Origin: CAYNFT01 sp964396535
Lineage (GTDB): Bacteria > Chloroflexota > Dehalococcoidia > Dehalococcoidales > UBA2162
Assembly (NCBI GenBank): GCA_964396535.1
Contig: CAYNFT010000011.1
Span: 1-35,852, forward strand
Direction of reading: 5' to 3'
DNA length: 35,852 nucleotides
Every line of letters starts with the position of its first letter. Position 1 is the stretch's first letter. Made by a program: the position numbers and the translations under genes. The notes below the pieces were generated by a model. That model had not been told where the DNA came from and made no database searches. It worked only from the letters and a program-made list of their open reading frames with translations. Shown here piece by piece: positions 22,649-31,372 of this stretch.

Positions 22649-23513
22649 ATCGATTAAGGAACTGCGTGAAATCTGTGAGAAAGACACAAAAGGAAAAGAC
22701 CGTCCCATCTCAGAGGTAATGCCCCGGTTTCTGGCTATCTATATTACCTGGGTACTGCTCCACACCGGAATCACTGCCAATCAGGTTACCCTGCTTGGTT
22801 TCCTGATAGCGGTAGCTGGCGGCATAATGTTTATTCTTGGCGGTAAATGGCTTATCGTCATCGGCGCCCTGCTGTTAATAGTGAACTTCCTGCTTGATTA
22901 TGTTGATGGTGAGGTCGCTCGCTATCGAGGCAAAGCCAGCATGACCGGTGCTTATATCAGCCGGCTGCTGGGTCACCATATACTGGAATCATACATCTTT
23001 GCCACCCTACCCTTCGGTGTATACAGTGCCCTCCACGACGTTAAGGTCTTCGCCTTTGGCTTGGTTGCCGCAATATCAGTACTGCTGATAAGGCTGACTG
23101 TTTTTAACAGCTATGCCTCGGTTGTTGAAGCCGGGCTGAGCCTGCGCCGGGGTGGTGGCTTGAAGAAGTACCTCAGTCCGGAGAATAGGGTTGAGAGCGG
23201 AGATAACGGGCTGTCCACCCCTGTTGAGCATGTAAGCTCCTTTATTACATCACGGAGCCCTTTTCTTTACACATTATTCGAGAATTTACTCAGTCCCGGC
23301 AAGGAACTGATGCTCCTTACCGCTGGCATATTGGACGTAGCACTGAATCCTATTACCATCGGCCGTTTCACCTTCGATTTCGTCTATCTGTATCTCATCC
23401 TCTGGGCGATATTGACCATGCTTGCCTGGATAACACTGGCAACAATAACCATTAAAAGGAGGACCCCGGAAACGCTGTTTAACCATCTGTTTGGTGAAGA
23501 TAATGAGCATTGA
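22641..23513 (+). CDS. CDP-alcohol phosphotransferase with variant catalytic motif
   Basis: A 290-residue membrane protein with about six helices. The family motif DXXDGXXAR is present (DYVDGEVAR, 86-94), followed after eight residues by Gly103. The two remaining Asp of the usual D(X)2DG(X)2AR(X)8G(X)3D(X)3D signature are replaced by Ser107 and Gly111, then HH. It should move a phosphonate (or phosphate) head group from a CMP ester to an alcohol, either a lipid or a glycan hydroxyl, at the membrane. Context makes CMP-hydroxyethylphosphonate the donor. The altered motif leaves open a different metal geometry or acceptor. It overlaps the upstream gene by 8 bp. Confidence 0.8.
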   Translation: MVESIKELREICEKDTKGKDRPISEVMPRFLAIYITWVLLHTGITANQVTLLGFLIAVAGGIMFILGGKWLIVIGALLLIVNFLLDYVDGEVARYRGKASMTGAYISRLLGHHILESYIFATLPFGVYSALHDVKVFAFGLVAAISVLLIRLTVFNSYASVVEAGLSLRRGGGLKKYLSPENRVESGDNGLSTPVEHVSSFITSRSPFLYTLFENLLSPGKELMLLTAGILDVALNPITIGRFTFDFVYLYLILWAILTMLAWITLATITIKRRTPETLFNHLFGEDNEH

Positions 23514-24705
23514 AATAAGTCACCAGAAAAATACAAACCTGAGAAGTATGTTCGCTCAACCGAATATGATGAAAAAAATGAAAATATGTTTTTGGGCTGT
23601 TGGCCTTTCTTTTCTTACCGGTGGCCATAAATATGTTCACAATCTATCCAAGAAGCTTATTGAAGATGGTCACGAGGTTACAGTAGCTACCCGGAGTATA
23701 AACCTCCCCGGGTGGACAAAGGAAGGCGTGAACTACGAAGCCATAATGGTAGAAAAAACGGAACCTCCCTCGACATCTATCAGGATGCCCCTTATGTACC
23801 TGATATTTTCCCTTAAATCACTTCTATATTTCTTTCGTCATCGGGAGTTTGATGTTATCCACTGTATGGCAGGTCACCCGGCGCTTGCCATCCTCGCCAG
23901 TCTGATAAGACTGGCATCCAGAAAACCGGTCATCCGTGAAATTGCATCGCCAGTTGGCCCTTACCTCCGCTTTCTCAGATTCGACAGTATTATGTGCACC
24001 AGCAGACATATACAGAGTGAATTCGGTGAAAGGGGGACATTTATCACCCGGTTAGTCGACCTGGAAAGATTTAAAACATCGCAGCAGTATAATTACAGGC
24101 AAGATAACTCCTTTGTAGTCGGTGCCCTGGGCACTGCTGACCGTCGGCGGGGATTCGATGTTCTGATTAAAGCTATTCCTGTAATCCTTGACAGGTATCC
24201 GAATACTATCTTTACTCTTGCCATCCCCACCAATCAGGCAGAAATTGTAGCCGATGAGAGAAGAGGGCTTGATAAACTCAACAAGCTAATAGATGAGCTT
24301 GGAATCTCTGGAAACACTCGTATCGTCGGCGAGGTTGATGTTCCTACCTTTCTCAACTCCATAGACGTCCTCGTTGCTCCGATTCAAACTACGGAGTTGA
24401 TGGCTGACCCTCCAACAGCAATACTGGAGTGTCTTGCTTCAGGATGTGCTCTGGTTACCTCGCCGATAGGCGGTATCCCCGAGGTAGTCCATAATTACGA
24501 AAATGGAATTATGGTAGGGAAAAAACATTATAATGACCCTCAAGCCTACGCTCAAAAAATAATCGAACTTATGGAAAACAGAGACCTCCTGGAAAAGATA
24601 AAAAATAATGCCAGAAAGAGCATTGAGGACTACGATATAGATAGAGTATATCCCCAGATATTAAACCTGTATAACGAGGTGTCACAAAGGGGTAGAAACG
24701 GATGA
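23503..24705 (+). CDS. GT4-like glycosyltransferase
   Basis: A 400-residue GT-B glycosyltransferase. The fold begins at MKICFWAVGLSFLTGGHKYV (near residue 26). FDVIHCMAGHPALA is the acceptor-domain motif and VGALGTADRRRGFDVLIKAI starts the donor domain. ADPPTAILECLASGCALVTS is the EX7E-type site. The start is uncertain: ATG 23503 lies after GGTGAAG and overlaps the previous stop, while internal ATGs near 23566 would remove the extra N-terminal 20 residues. The sugar added is unknown. Location next to the phosphotransferase suggests it acts on the phosphonate-bearing glycan or lipid. Confidence 0.8.
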   Translation: MSIEISHQKNTNLRSMFAQPNMMKKMKICFWAVGLSFLTGGHKYVHNLSKKLIEDGHEVTVATRSINLPGWTKEGVNYEAIMVEKTEPPSTSIRMPLMYLIFSLKSLLYFFRHREFDVIHCMAGHPALAILASLIRLASRKPVIREIASPVGPYLRFLRFDSIMCTSRHIQSEFGERGTFITRLVDLERFKTSQQYNYRQDNSFVVGALGTADRRRGFDVLIKAIPVILDRYPNTIFTLAIPTNQAEIVADERRGLDKLNKLIDELGISGNTRIVGEVDVPTFLNSIDVLVAPIQTTELMADPPTAILECLASGCALVTSPIGGIPEVVHNYENGIMVGKKHYNDPQAYAQKIIELMENRDLLEKIKNNARKSIEDYDIDRVYPQILNLYNEVSQRGRNG

Positions 24706-25487
24706 CTAAAGAGACTGTGCCTGATAGGCTTACCAGGGATTTCTACCAGGACGAACGGGTAGCCAGGGATTTCATGAAGACCAGGTACCTCAGCAAGACA
24801 GGGCGAGCTCGTAGTGCTCTACACAAGCGCGCCATTCTCTCGTTAATAAATGAGTCGGAAATCAAGGATAAACGGGTACTGGATGTAGGTTGTGGCACAG
24901 GTCGGTTTACCGAGCTCTTCACCGGGACAGGAGCGAAGCTGGTGGCAGGAGCGGATACCAGCCGGAGTATGCTTAATATTGCCAGAAAAACGGGCAGGGC
25001 TTCATACATCGAGGCAAACGCTCTATACCTGCCTTTCAATGACAACTCATTTGACCTGGCAATTTGTGTCGATGCCTTAAATCATCTAAAAAGCTATGAA
25101 CAGGCGCTCAATGATATATGCCGTGTATCGAAAAAGGTGGTAATCAGCGTGCCGAACAAGCACAGCATCATGGCATTAGCCTACGTCTACAAATTCATTA
25201 AAAGATTACTCCTTGCCGTGATTCGTCGTCCCTGGCATCCGGAGTACAGGGGCGCGCCGGTAGCCTATACCAGATACTTCTCAGCCGACGAGCTGGAAAG
25301 ATTGTTGAGAAACAATGATATGGCAGAAATCAGGGTTACCGGCTGTCTGCTCTTTCCATTTATGCCCCCCCTGGCTACCGCCTTTTTTCAGCGCCTCGAT
25401 ATGCTTGTTAGCTCCGTGTCACGAAGATACGCCTCTGACCTGATAATCTGCGGGGAGAAGAACTACAGGGAAAAGGCACTACCATAA
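24702..25487 (+). CDS. Class I SAM-dependent methyltransferase
   Basis: A 261-residue methyltransferase. VLDVGCGTGRFTELF (59-73) is the SAM-binding loop, AGADTSRSMLNIA the acidic loop, and LPFNDNSFDLAICVDALNHL the motif II region. The C-terminal half (FIKRLLLAVIRR, YTRYFSADELERLL) fits the UbiE/Coq5-like small-molecule group. It closes the operon and overlaps the glycosyltransferase as ATGA. It may O-methylate a sugar or the phosphonate; methylated phosphonates occur elsewhere, but nothing in the sequence fixes the acceptor. The opposite-strand gene ends 4 bp away. Confidence 0.82.
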   Translation: MTKETVPDRLTRDFYQDERVARDFMKTRYLSKTGRARSALHKRAILSLINESEIKDKRVLDVGCGTGRFTELFTGTGAKLVAGADTSRSMLNIARKTGRASYIEANALYLPFNDNSFDLAICVDALNHLKSYEQALNDICRVSKKVVISVPNKHSIMALAYVYKFIKRLLLAVIRRPWHPEYRGAPVAYTRYFSADELERLLRNNDMAEIRVTGCLLFPFMPPLATAFFQRLDMLVSSVSRRYASDLIICGEKNYREKALP

Positions 25488-25491
25488 TATC

Positions 25492-27144
25492 CTATTCAAT
25501 GGGATACGCCCGGTATATCACTATCTCCCTGTTCTCGAAGACCTGCTGGTAATAAGAGCCCAGCCGCTCGAGGTCGATGTTTTCACCATAAGCATTAGCG
25601 AAATTAATCTGTTTCTTGCCGATAAAAACATAGCCCTCAGAGTATTCATGGGAATATTTTTCCAGGATTTCAAAGGTAGTTTCCGGGTCTTCCAGGCCAA
25701 TTGCCTGGCGGGCCTCAGAAAAAAGGACATACTCTGTATACTGCCCCGGAGGCAGTCCAGGGTCCGGTGTAAGTAGATATGCCCGACCTGATATGCCAGG
25801 AATATAATGGTTGGCAGCATACGGAGAAAGAGCGGGTGTAAAGATTATAGAATCCTCGGCGGTATTATCTTTCAGCCACAGTATCGCCTGCTCTATCTTC
25901 TCATTAAGGTATGGATGCGCCGGTCTGGCTGTTTTGGATAGTTCAGCCGTGCTTACCGCTTCGTGAACCTGCAACACCACTATCAATCCGATAATACATG
26001 GTATGGCTATTTTCCTAAGGTCGAAACGCTTGAAGCCTGACATCATTTTGCTAGCCCAGGCAATCACCTCGAAAAGACCGATGGCGGCTACTATTGCCAT
26101 AGGGACAGGTATGTAATATATAAACCGACCTAAATCAAGAAAATAGATACCAAATATGTAGAGCTTCGAAAATAGGTATAAGATTAAAAGCCATCCTAAA
26201 AGCAGGTAGATTCCCGATGATTTAGGTCTCTTCTTTATAAGCAAAACCGCACCGATTAAGACGAAAAGACTTACCAAATAGCCATAAGGAACTGAAGGCA
26301 AATTGGCGTAAAATGGGACATAACCCTCAACTCCGCTCGAAGCGCCGGAAACACGAAGGACTCTCTGGAATAAAAATTCTCTAAAAAAGACAATTATAGG
26401 CAGCGAGAATAAAACTCCCAGTAGAATACTATTAAACAACGTTAATGCTGTTTTTCTAATAAACCTTCGCGTGTCAAATAATAATAGTAGTGCAGTAAAG
26501 ACTGAGATTATGATGAAAAAAGCCACCATAGCCCTATCATGGGAGCTTATTATCCCAAACAGCGAGAGAGCAGCGAAAAACATATTTCTCCACGAGTCTT
26601 CAGGCATTTTTTTGCCTTCTTCATTGACTTTTGTCACTATTTTTAGTATAAAAAGGAAGTACAGGGTGATAAAAACAAGCCCTAACTCCACTCTTTCACT
26701 GTATGCCGGATAGGGAATCCAGAGGTTAAATTTAGATGTAGAATAGAACAGGGCAGCGATTAAGCCTATGTCCTGCCTACCGGTTACTTGCTTAGCGAGC
26801 AGGTAAATAGAAATAGAGCCAAAGGCACATATTAAGAGCGGGGTTATTTTGGTTACCGTATAGAGGTCGAGGCCAAAAAGCCTGTTCAGCATAGCCATAA
26901 GCCAGGAGAGAAGAGGGAGAACCTCTGAACCTGTGGGAATATTCCCTATTATGGGGACAGTAGCAGGAAATAAGGGCCAGGTTTTGGCATAGGCGGCAGC
27001 CACGGTAAAATAGGAGCCAGCATCACCACCAATTGGATACTTGGAGGTAACTGGAATCCACCTGATTATCGGCCCGAGCAAAACTATGGGTAAAAGAATA
27101 ATAGCAGTACGCCAATTAGGAAGGAATCTGGTGAGATATCTCAA
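25492..27144 (-). CDS. GT-C-like integral membrane glycosyltransferase
   Basis: A 550-residue protein with about 11 hydrophobic segments followed by a soluble C-terminal domain (about 430-550). After the first helix, YPIGGDAGSYF (36-46) places an Asp in the first external loop, as in GT-C enzymes (ArnT/PMT/GT39-like) that use polyprenyl-phosphate sugars outside the membrane. FLVLIGAVLL-like helices and a YLNEKIEQAILWLKDNT segment follow. TTG 27144 was chosen: GGAGAG sits 7 nt before it, and a GTG at 27312 lacks a site and would need a long cytoplasmic extension. The two genes therefore overlap head-to-head by 14 bp. It is convergent with the main operon. Confidence 0.75.
   Translation of the reverse strand: MRYLTRFLPNWRTAIILLPIVLLGPIIRWIPVTSKYPIGGDAGSYFTVAAAYAKTWPLFPATVPIIGNIPTGSEVLPLLSWLMAMLNRLFGLDLYTVTKITPLLICAFGSISIYLLAKQVTGRQDIGLIAALFYSTSKFNLWIPYPAYSERVELGLVFITLYFLFILKIVTKVNEEGKKMPEDSWRNMFFAALSLFGIISSHDRAMVAFFIIISVFTALLLLFDTRRFIRKTALTLFNSILLGVLFSLPIIVFFREFLFQRVLRVSGASSGVEGYVPFYANLPSVPYGYLVSLFVLIGAVLLIKKRPKSSGIYLLLGWLLILYLFSKLYIFGIYFLDLGRFIYYIPVPMAIVAAIGLFEVIAWASKMMSGFKRFDLRKIAIPCIIGLIVVLQVHEAVSTAELSKTARPAHPYLNEKIEQAILWLKDNTAEDSIIFTPALSPYAANHYIPGISGRAYLLTPDPGLPPGQYTEYVLFSEARQAIGLEDPETTFEILEKYSHEYSEGYVFIGKKQINFANAYGENIDLERLGSYYQQVFENREIVIYRAYPIE
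27131..27144. other. Overlapping divergent start region on a palindrome
   Basis: GAGATATCTC (27133-27142) is a perfect palindrome. The + strand gene starts with GTG at 27131 and the - strand gene with TTG at 27144, so each start codon runs directly into the same palindrome and both proteins begin Met-Arg-Tyr-Leu. Each has its own ribosome site: AGGAAGGA (27118-27125, 5 nt spacing) on + and GGAGAG (27155-27150 read on -) on the other strand. Confidence 0.7.
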
Positions 27145-29437
27145 AAGGTCTCTCCATAATTTAAAGCATTGGGACAAGCTAATTACCGGGATTATTGCTG
27201 CTTCAATAATCCTACTATATCTGCTCTGGTATGGCAACCCTAATTTGCCAGCTGTCCCTTTTAGAATTAGCAATGACGAGCTTGTAATCGAGACTTTTGA
27301 GAACTCAGCCACTATAGAGCTTCGCTATAAGAAAGAGAGGCTACTGTATTTCCACGAGGGGCATACCTGGTTTGGGTATAACGGAGAGGAAAAAAGGGTC
27401 TGCTCCGGAGAAGAGAGCTGGTTCGATTACGGCGATAATAAAGAAGTGAAAATCGTGGAAGACGAAAACAAATCTGTCCTGAAAATCACCTGGGCAAATC
27501 AGGAAAAAGACCCGGCGATGATAAGCTATGTTTTCGAACTGGATAAGGCGACGAACTCTGTCTCATGCTATCTTTCTACCAGGGTAGATTATCCAGCGAA
27601 AGTGAAACGCGTGGAATACATGGTGGATTACGAAAGGGACTATGATATATATACCCCCAAGGGGGAATTTATTGAGAACGACTGGCAGACCCGCTTTAAG
27701 ATACTAGCTAACCAGGAGATACCATCAATCACAGAAGACTATCAGCTGTTAATAGACCCCCTTGCCGGCTTGTCCTTAAGCTTTGACATCACAAATATAC
27801 AGGAAATAGGCAACTGCTTCGATACCAACGCATCTGCTTTCTTCACCTACCAGTACTACCAGCAGGAAGAGACTGTCAGCTTCTCACCTCTTAGGATAGC
27901 AGTTTCATCCGGGGCTGATATGCCACCGAGCCATAAGCTGCCGGCAATGAAGGTAGTCCCCATCGTGGATGGAAAGCTCTTCGAGGTTTATTATAAAAAC
28001 GAGCAAATTGCTACCGTATCTCTGGGGTCAAATGAGCTGGTTTACGACGGAATCAATAAGGGCAGCTTCAGCTCGGAGAAATATAAATATGCATGGTTCA
28101 GTGATGAAGAAGACAGCCGGGAGATGACAATAGATGAGACCGATGAGTCATACCGATTAAGCACGCTGCTATCCAATGATGACAAAGAGGTGAGAGCCAT
28201 CGAATTTTCCTTCGAGCTAGCTAAGGACGGCGATTATCTAAAGGCGCAGATGTTTGTAGATGTACCCGAATTCTCCAAATTAGGGGGGATAAAATACAGG
28301 TTTTCCATACCTGGCTATGATGTATATTTGCCCGATGGGCAGGTACTTATAAATGATAATGAAACAAACTATATGGATTTGCCGCTGACTGATAATTTTG
28401 AAGTGTTGTATAACAACGAAGCGGCTATAATCATTACCGCTTGGGAGATTACTAAACTTCAAAATATCTTTAAACACCAGGTCTTTGACGCGTATGTCAA
28501 AGAACATGATAATAATGGAACATTTATGCCTGTCTACCTGCTCTATGTCCCGGATGCCAATGTAAGAGCTCAAGATGGTGAGATTTTCATAAATTGTGCC
28601 GGGTTCCAGGGAACCGTAAAGGAATACATTGAGCGTGAAATCTATGAGAAGGAACCTGTCTGGGTCTCGCCTCCCGAGACAACAGTCTTGCCCGAGCCAG
28701 AGGCGCCGCTTACGGAAACGCTACCTGAGATGAAAGTTACCCCTGTCACTGACGGCAAGCTCTTCGAGGTTCACTATAATAACAAGCAAATTGCCACCGT
28801 ATCTCTGGGGTCAAATGAGCTGGTTTATGACGGAGTCAATAAGAACAGCTTTAGCTCGGAGAAATATAAATATGCCTGGTTCAGTGCTGAAGAAGACAGC
28901 CGGGAGATGACAATAGATGAGACTGATAAGTCATACCGGTTAAGCACGCTGCTATCCAATGACGATAAAGAGGTGAGCGCCATCGAATTTGCCTTCGAGC
29001 TACCTAAGGATAGTGATTATCTTATGGTGCAGATGTCCACCAAGACACCCGACTGCACCAAATTAGGGGAAGCAGGATATATGTTCCTCATACCTGGCTA
29101 CGATGTCTATTTGCCCGACGGGCAGTTACTTATAAATGATAATGAAACCAACTATCTGGATTTGACGCTGACTGATAATTATCAAGTGCTATATAACAAT
29201 GAAGCTGCTATAATCATTACCGCCAGTGAGATTACCAGGGTCCGTAACGCTTTTCAGCACCAGGTATATAAGATATATGTGAGAGAACATCTTGAAGGAG
29301 TATTTGCTCCCGCTTACCTGCTCTACGTTCCCGGGGCGAGAGTAACGTTTCAGGATGGAGAACTGGTGATTCAAACTACCGATTATGAAGGAACCGTAAA
29401 GGGGTATATTGAGCTTGAAATCTATGAAAACGGGTAA
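27131..29437 (+). CDS. Membrane-anchored protein with three repeated domains
   Basis: A 768-residue protein: basic N-terminus, one signal-anchor helix (about 17-35), then an external region of three copies of a beta-rich domain. Copy 2 (273-533) and copy 3 (534-768) are near-identical over long stretches (for example IATVSLGSNELVYDG, YKYAWFS, DSREMTIDETD, IPGYDVYLPDG and LYNNEAAIIIT). Copy 1 (about 36-272) is strongly diverged but keeps YDIYTPKGEF and related elements. A Pro-rich linker (PPETTVLPEPEAP) joins copies 2 and 3. GTG 27131 was chosen for its AGGAAGGA site. I recognise no family; carbohydrate or S-layer binding is a guess based on the GT-C neighbours. Confidence 0.75.
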   Translation: MRYLKRSLHNLKHWDKLITGIIAASIILLYLLWYGNPNLPAVPFRISNDELVIETFENSATIELRYKKERLLYFHEGHTWFGYNGEEKRVCSGEESWFDYGDNKEVKIVEDENKSVLKITWANQEKDPAMISYVFELDKATNSVSCYLSTRVDYPAKVKRVEYMVDYERDYDIYTPKGEFIENDWQTRFKILANQEIPSITEDYQLLIDPLAGLSLSFDITNIQEIGNCFDTNASAFFTYQYYQQEETVSFSPLRIAVSSGADMPPSHKLPAMKVVPIVDGKLFEVYYKNEQIATVSLGSNELVYDGINKGSFSSEKYKYAWFSDEEDSREMTIDETDESYRLSTLLSNDDKEVRAIEFSFELAKDGDYLKAQMFVDVPEFSKLGGIKYRFSIPGYDVYLPDGQVLINDNETNYMDLPLTDNFEVLYNNEAAIIITAWEITKLQNIFKHQVFDAYVKEHDNNGTFMPVYLLYVPDANVRAQDGEIFINCAGFQGTVKEYIEREIYEKEPVWVSPPETTVLPEPEAPLTETLPEMKVTPVTDGKLFEVHYNNKQIATVSLGSNELVYDGVNKNSFSSEKYKYAWFSAEEDSREMTIDETDKSYRLSTLLSNDDKEVSAIEFAFELPKDSDYLMVQMSTKTPDCTKLGEAGYMFLIPGYDVYLPDGQLLINDNETNYLDLTLTDNYQVLYNNEAAIIITASEITRVRNAFQHQVYKIYVREHLEGVFAPAYLLYVPGARVTFQDGELVIQTTDYEGTVKGYIELEIYENG
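27947..28729 (+). repeat. Intragenic repeat unit, first close copy (783 bp)
   Basis: Begins at the codons for MKVVPIVDGKLFEV. It is followed at an offset of exactly 783 bp (261 codons) by the second copy. Stretches such as ACCGTATCTCTGGGGTCAAA are identical in both, showing a recent in-frame duplication. Confidence 0.88.
28730..29434 (+). repeat. Intragenic repeat unit, second close copy
   Basis: Begins at the codons for MKVTPVTDGKLFEV and runs to the end of the gene; it lacks the Pro-rich linker that ends the first copy. Divergence from the first copy is concentrated in the second half (about 29010-29100 and 29220-29300). Confidence 0.88.
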
Positions 29438-29846
29438 CCTTTTAAAATTTCAAATCAACAGGCTTTTCCAGGAAATGGGAGAAATCACACGGATAACCTT
29501 CCTGCTATTACTTGTCATTCTGCTCATCACGATGTTGTTCATCGCCCTGGCTCCATTTACCATTGAGCTGCGTATTTCATTAGACCACTTTATAATAGCG
29601 GTTATTGTTGTGGGTGCTCTTGCAGTCCTGCTTCCACGGGAGAAAAAGGAAGCGAATGCGGAAATCGAACTGGAAAAGGGTGGCTGGTGGTGGGGTTTTG
29701 CTCCGGCTTTTCTCATCGGCACCGGCGTCGGCTTGGCTGTCTATTATTCCATAAAAGACATCAGACTATCACTCTGGATTGCCAGCTTGAGCGGGCTATT
29801 TTCAATGACGGTGACCCTGATTTATCGAGGCAAGACATATACATGA
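29424..29846 (+). CDS. Small integral membrane protein
   Basis: A 140-residue protein with four hydrophobic segments: ITFLLLLVILLITMLFIALA, a second near 52-68 (HFIIAVIVVGALAVLL), then after a charged stretch (REKKEANAEIELEKG) two more including GFAPAFLIGTGVGLAVYY. ATG 29424 overlaps the end of the repeat-protein gene by 14 bp, so the two are co-translated. A TTG at 29409 would add five residues. Its 3' end overlaps the convergent GT-C gene by 25 bp. No family is recognised; it probably works with the repeat protein at the membrane. Confidence 0.65.
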   Translation: MKTGNLLKFQINRLFQEMGEITRITFLLLLVILLITMLFIALAPFTIELRISLDHFIIAVIVVGALAVLLPREKKEANAEIELEKGGWWWGFAPAFLIGTGVGLAVYYSIKDIRLSLWIASLSGLFSMTVTLIYRGKTYT

Positions 29847-31294
29847 TTATGGACCTGTTCAAGCTCAGCATTGTCCACTGTGACATCAGTATAAACAATG
29901 CTTATATCATGCTCTCTTAGCCATTCAGTATTGCGACATTGATTCTTAAAGAACTCGTCTACGTCAATTATCGCTGTGTCTCTTTCCGGGTCCGGGTAGA
30001 AAGCAGAATAGGTATGGACGAACCTGCTGGCAATCGGAGGAAAGGTTAACGCCAACCAGGGGTCAAGCACTGCCCGCTGGTATCGAGCATCTATATTTTC
30101 AGCTATCCAGATAAAATCCGCATAGATGGTATCATCGACAATGCGGTAATAAGGCTCCTCAAGGTGATTTCGGGTAGTCAGCCAGGCGGAAGGAATCAAG
30201 AGCAGCAATACCAGGACAACACCAAGAATCGCCGGATTACTGATATACCTGCCGAAGAATTTCTGGCACCACAGCCTGACCCCTCTTACCCCGAAAGCGG
30301 CGACCAAGCTTACCAAAATGAAAAAGTACAGCCAGCTGCGGTCATACATTATGCCCATACCGATATTAAATCTGGTGAATAACAGCAGGATGGCAAGGAA
30401 AATTGCCGCGCAAAAGACTAAAGCATAGTCCTTAGCCTTCCCCTGTACGGATAGAAACCAAACGCCGACAAGCAAGAAGACAAGCGAAATGTAACCAAAC
30501 TTCTGGTAGGCATCGGCAATTAAAGGCAGGGGATAGGCTTCAGCTGCGGTCATTAACTCAATATCCTCGCTTACCTCGACAATCATTGATGAGTACCTTA
30601 GGATGACAACCAGCAGGGACAGTAGAATAGCGGTAAAAATCATTGCCGGGCTCTTCCACCAGCTTATTTTTGCTCTCCAATCTGCGTATCCCTTGGCAAA
30701 GGCGTAGATAGCTGAAATTAGACAGACGGCAATCGCGGTGGGCACATGCATCAGAAATAGAAAAGATAGCAAAAGTAAAAGAAATACTCCCTTTGGAAAT
30801 GTTATCTCAAAATGGTGCAGGGTGAAAAGAACCAACGGGATAAACAGCATACCCAAGGCAACCGGAACTAAGAAAGCGGGACCGAGGAAGCGAACAGTAG
30901 TCGGAACCAAGGCGACAAAAAACGCAGCTTCGAGACCGAAGCCACCACGCCTGCCGAAAAGGTAGGCTGACAGGACAACCAGCATAAAGATAACAGACGG
31001 GAAAATACGAAAGATTTGAAACCAGGGGAGCCCGGTCAGAAGTTTGACTCCGCTAAGGAAAAGGTGATATCCAGTCTCCGGGTGGTCCTCAACTATCCTT
31101 TCGCCGAGAAACGGCTCCACATAGGTAATGCTCTGGGCAGTAATTAGTGCCTGGCTGTTACCGTAGTTTGCCCACTCGTCAACATGCAGCGGATATTCGT
31201 AATCTATATGAGGAATGAATGCCATATAGAAGGCAAAGCACAGAATACCAATCAGAATGAGTGCTTCAATTATCCTGGTCTTCTTTAGATTCAT
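29822..31294 (-). CDS. GT-C-like integral membrane protein
   Basis: A 490-residue protein with 10 or more hydrophobic segments and an external C-terminal domain. After helix 1, YPLHVDEWANYGNSQAL places an Asp-Glu pair in the first external loop, as in GT-C glycosyltransferases. DHPETGYHLFLSG follows in the same loop. The C-terminal domain (about 370-490) carries ADFIWIAENIDARYQRAVL and a VDNAELEQVHNHVYVL end. ATG 31294 is used here; an in-frame TTG at 31303 is close to a GAGG and adds three residues. It resembles, but is not a close copy of, the protein at 25492. Donor and acceptor are unknown. Confidence 0.7.
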   Translation of the reverse strand: MNLKKTRIIEALILIGILCFAFYMAFIPHIDYEYPLHVDEWANYGNSQALITAQSITYVEPFLGERIVEDHPETGYHLFLSGVKLLTGLPWFQIFRIFPSVIFMLVVLSAYLFGRRGGFGLEAAFFVALVPTTVRFLGPAFLVPVALGMLFIPLVLFTLHHFEITFPKGVFLLLLLSFLFLMHVPTAIAVCLISAIYAFAKGYADWRAKISWWKSPAMIFTAILLSLLVVILRYSSMIVEVSEDIELMTAAEAYPLPLIADAYQKFGYISLVFLLVGVWFLSVQGKAKDYALVFCAAIFLAILLLFTRFNIGMGIMYDRSWLYFFILVSLVAAFGVRGVRLWCQKFFGRYISNPAILGVVLVLLLLIPSAWLTTRNHLEEPYYRIVDDTIYADFIWIAENIDARYQRAVLDPWLALTFPPIASRFVHTYSAFYPDPERDTAIIDVDEFFKNQCRNTEWLREHDISIVYTDVTVDNAELEQVHNHVYVLPR

Positions 31295-31372
31295 TTCGGG
31301 CAAACAGCCTCAGGCTTCAATAATTCATTATGAGTAGTAAAGTATAACCTCATTTGGTAGAATATGTAAACT

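Noticed and set aside
27145..27312. 56-codon N-terminal extension of the - strand GT-C gene from a GTG
   Set aside because: No ribosome site, overlap with the opposite gene's signal anchor, and an unusual cytoplasmic extension; the TTG with GGAGAG is better.
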